DNA of 64,000 nucleotides, taken from assembly GCF_002933465.1 (NCBI RefSeq), contig NZ_PSZE01000005.1, positions 274,650 to 338,649 of the forward strand, in the 5' to 3' direction. Below are positions 63,868 to 64,000 of the stretch, piece by piece. This DNA is from Nocardia nova (lineage in GTDB: Bacteria > Actinomycetota > Actinomycetes > Mycobacteriales > Mycobacteriaceae). Numbering within the stretch: the first letter of the stretch is position 1; every line of letters begins with the position of its first letter. Below the pieces are notes generated by a model, which saw only the letters and a program-made list of their open reading frames with translations, made no database searches and had not been told where the DNA came from. The translations under genes and the position numbers were made by a program.

Positions 63868-64000
63868 ATGCGGAACTGTTGCTGCATGTTTTCGATCGAC
63901 TCACCGAGTGGGCGCCGGCACGCCGGTCGGAGACAGCGGGGTCGGCGTGCCGGCGCCCACTCGGTGAGTCGATCGAAAACATGCAGCAACAGTTCCGCAT
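63868..64000. repeat. Perfect inverted repeat, at least 58-bp arms, at the window's right edge
   Basis: Bases 63868-63925 are the exact reverse complement of 63943-64000, with a 17-nt spacer (63926-63942). Every pair of the 58 matches. The arm starts atgcggaactgttgctgcat and the right arm ends with its complement exactly at the last base shown, so the repeat may continue outside. Possible meanings are a natural cruciform between inverted copies, a fold-back at a contig or replicon end, or a chimeric read or assembly join. Confidence 0.9.

Noticed and set aside
63747..63989. Minus-strand frame running through the terminal inverted repeat
   Set aside because: Any frame crossing a perfect palindrome is mirrored on both strands. 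It has no family resemblance and cannot be judged at the window edge.

Overview
This is high-GC actinobacterial DNA, most likely from a Nocardia or a close mycolic-acid relative. The pointers are strong G/C bias at third positions, an F420-type luciferase-like oxidoreductase, a wax ester synthase/DGAT, an MMPL transporter, a mycothiol-linked DsbA-like protein and many close relatives of Mycobacterium tuberculosis proteins. The organism is inferred from protein resemblance only. No rRNA, tRNA, CRISPR array or intact mobile element was seen.

Layout. Bases 1-10,700 are ordinary accessory genes: a lipoprotein fragment, DUF1059, TetR, an LLM oxidoreductase, DUF4389, PAS-ANTAR, a SigF/SigB-like sigma factor, an SPW membrane protein, a hydrolase-LuxR fusion, a methyltransferase, an HSL-type esterase, and remnants of an SDR and a cation exchanger. 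From about 10,750 to the right edge the window is essentially a dormancy (DosR/DevR) island. It holds the response regulator dosR (43671-44315) and the GAF-GAF sensor kinase dosS (45661-47379). Around them are relatives of genes that are scattered over the M. tuberculosis chromosome but belong to its DosR regulon: Rv0571c, Rv2004c, pfkB, tgs, four universal stress proteins, a CBS protein, rip3, Rv2030c, three Acg-type nitroreductases, the hibernation factor Rv0079/RafH, a flavin-binding protein, Rv1733c, the otsB1 trehalose fusion, a P-type ATPase and a baeRF protein. Also present are ppsA, nadE and a tight acs-pdhA-pdhB-pdhC-ACP-prs operon.

Regulation. By eye I find about twenty copies of a 14-bp palindromic box close to GGGACCTTCGGCCC, the DosR box, in intergenic regions. 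In most of them a hexamer of the form nAnnnT begins 23-24 nt after the last base of the box nearest the gene. At four genes the ATG lies only 6-7 nt beyond that hexamer, which implies leaderless mRNAs. One box cluster (20014-20084) has no obvious gene to drive.

A second regulatory module is embedded at 36,300-41,600: a CsoR-family repressor with CstR-like cysteines, three copies of a palindrome built on ATACCCC/GGGGTAT, an MMPL pump, a DsbA-like protein, DUF2892, DUF302 and an APC permease.

How the genes fit together (inference). Low oxygen or NO would be read by DosS-DosR and switch on ribosome protection (RafH, baeRF), storage lipid (WS/DGAT), central carbon re-routing (PfkB, PpsA, PDH, ACS, trehalose enzymes), PRPP and NAD supply (prs, nadE, two phosphoribosyltransferase fusions), flavin and stress binding proteins (Acg, USP, CBS), and membrane proteolysis and cation transport (Rip3, MgtA-like ATPase).

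The window ends inside a perfect inverted repeat with 58-bp arms (63868-64000) that may continue past the edge.
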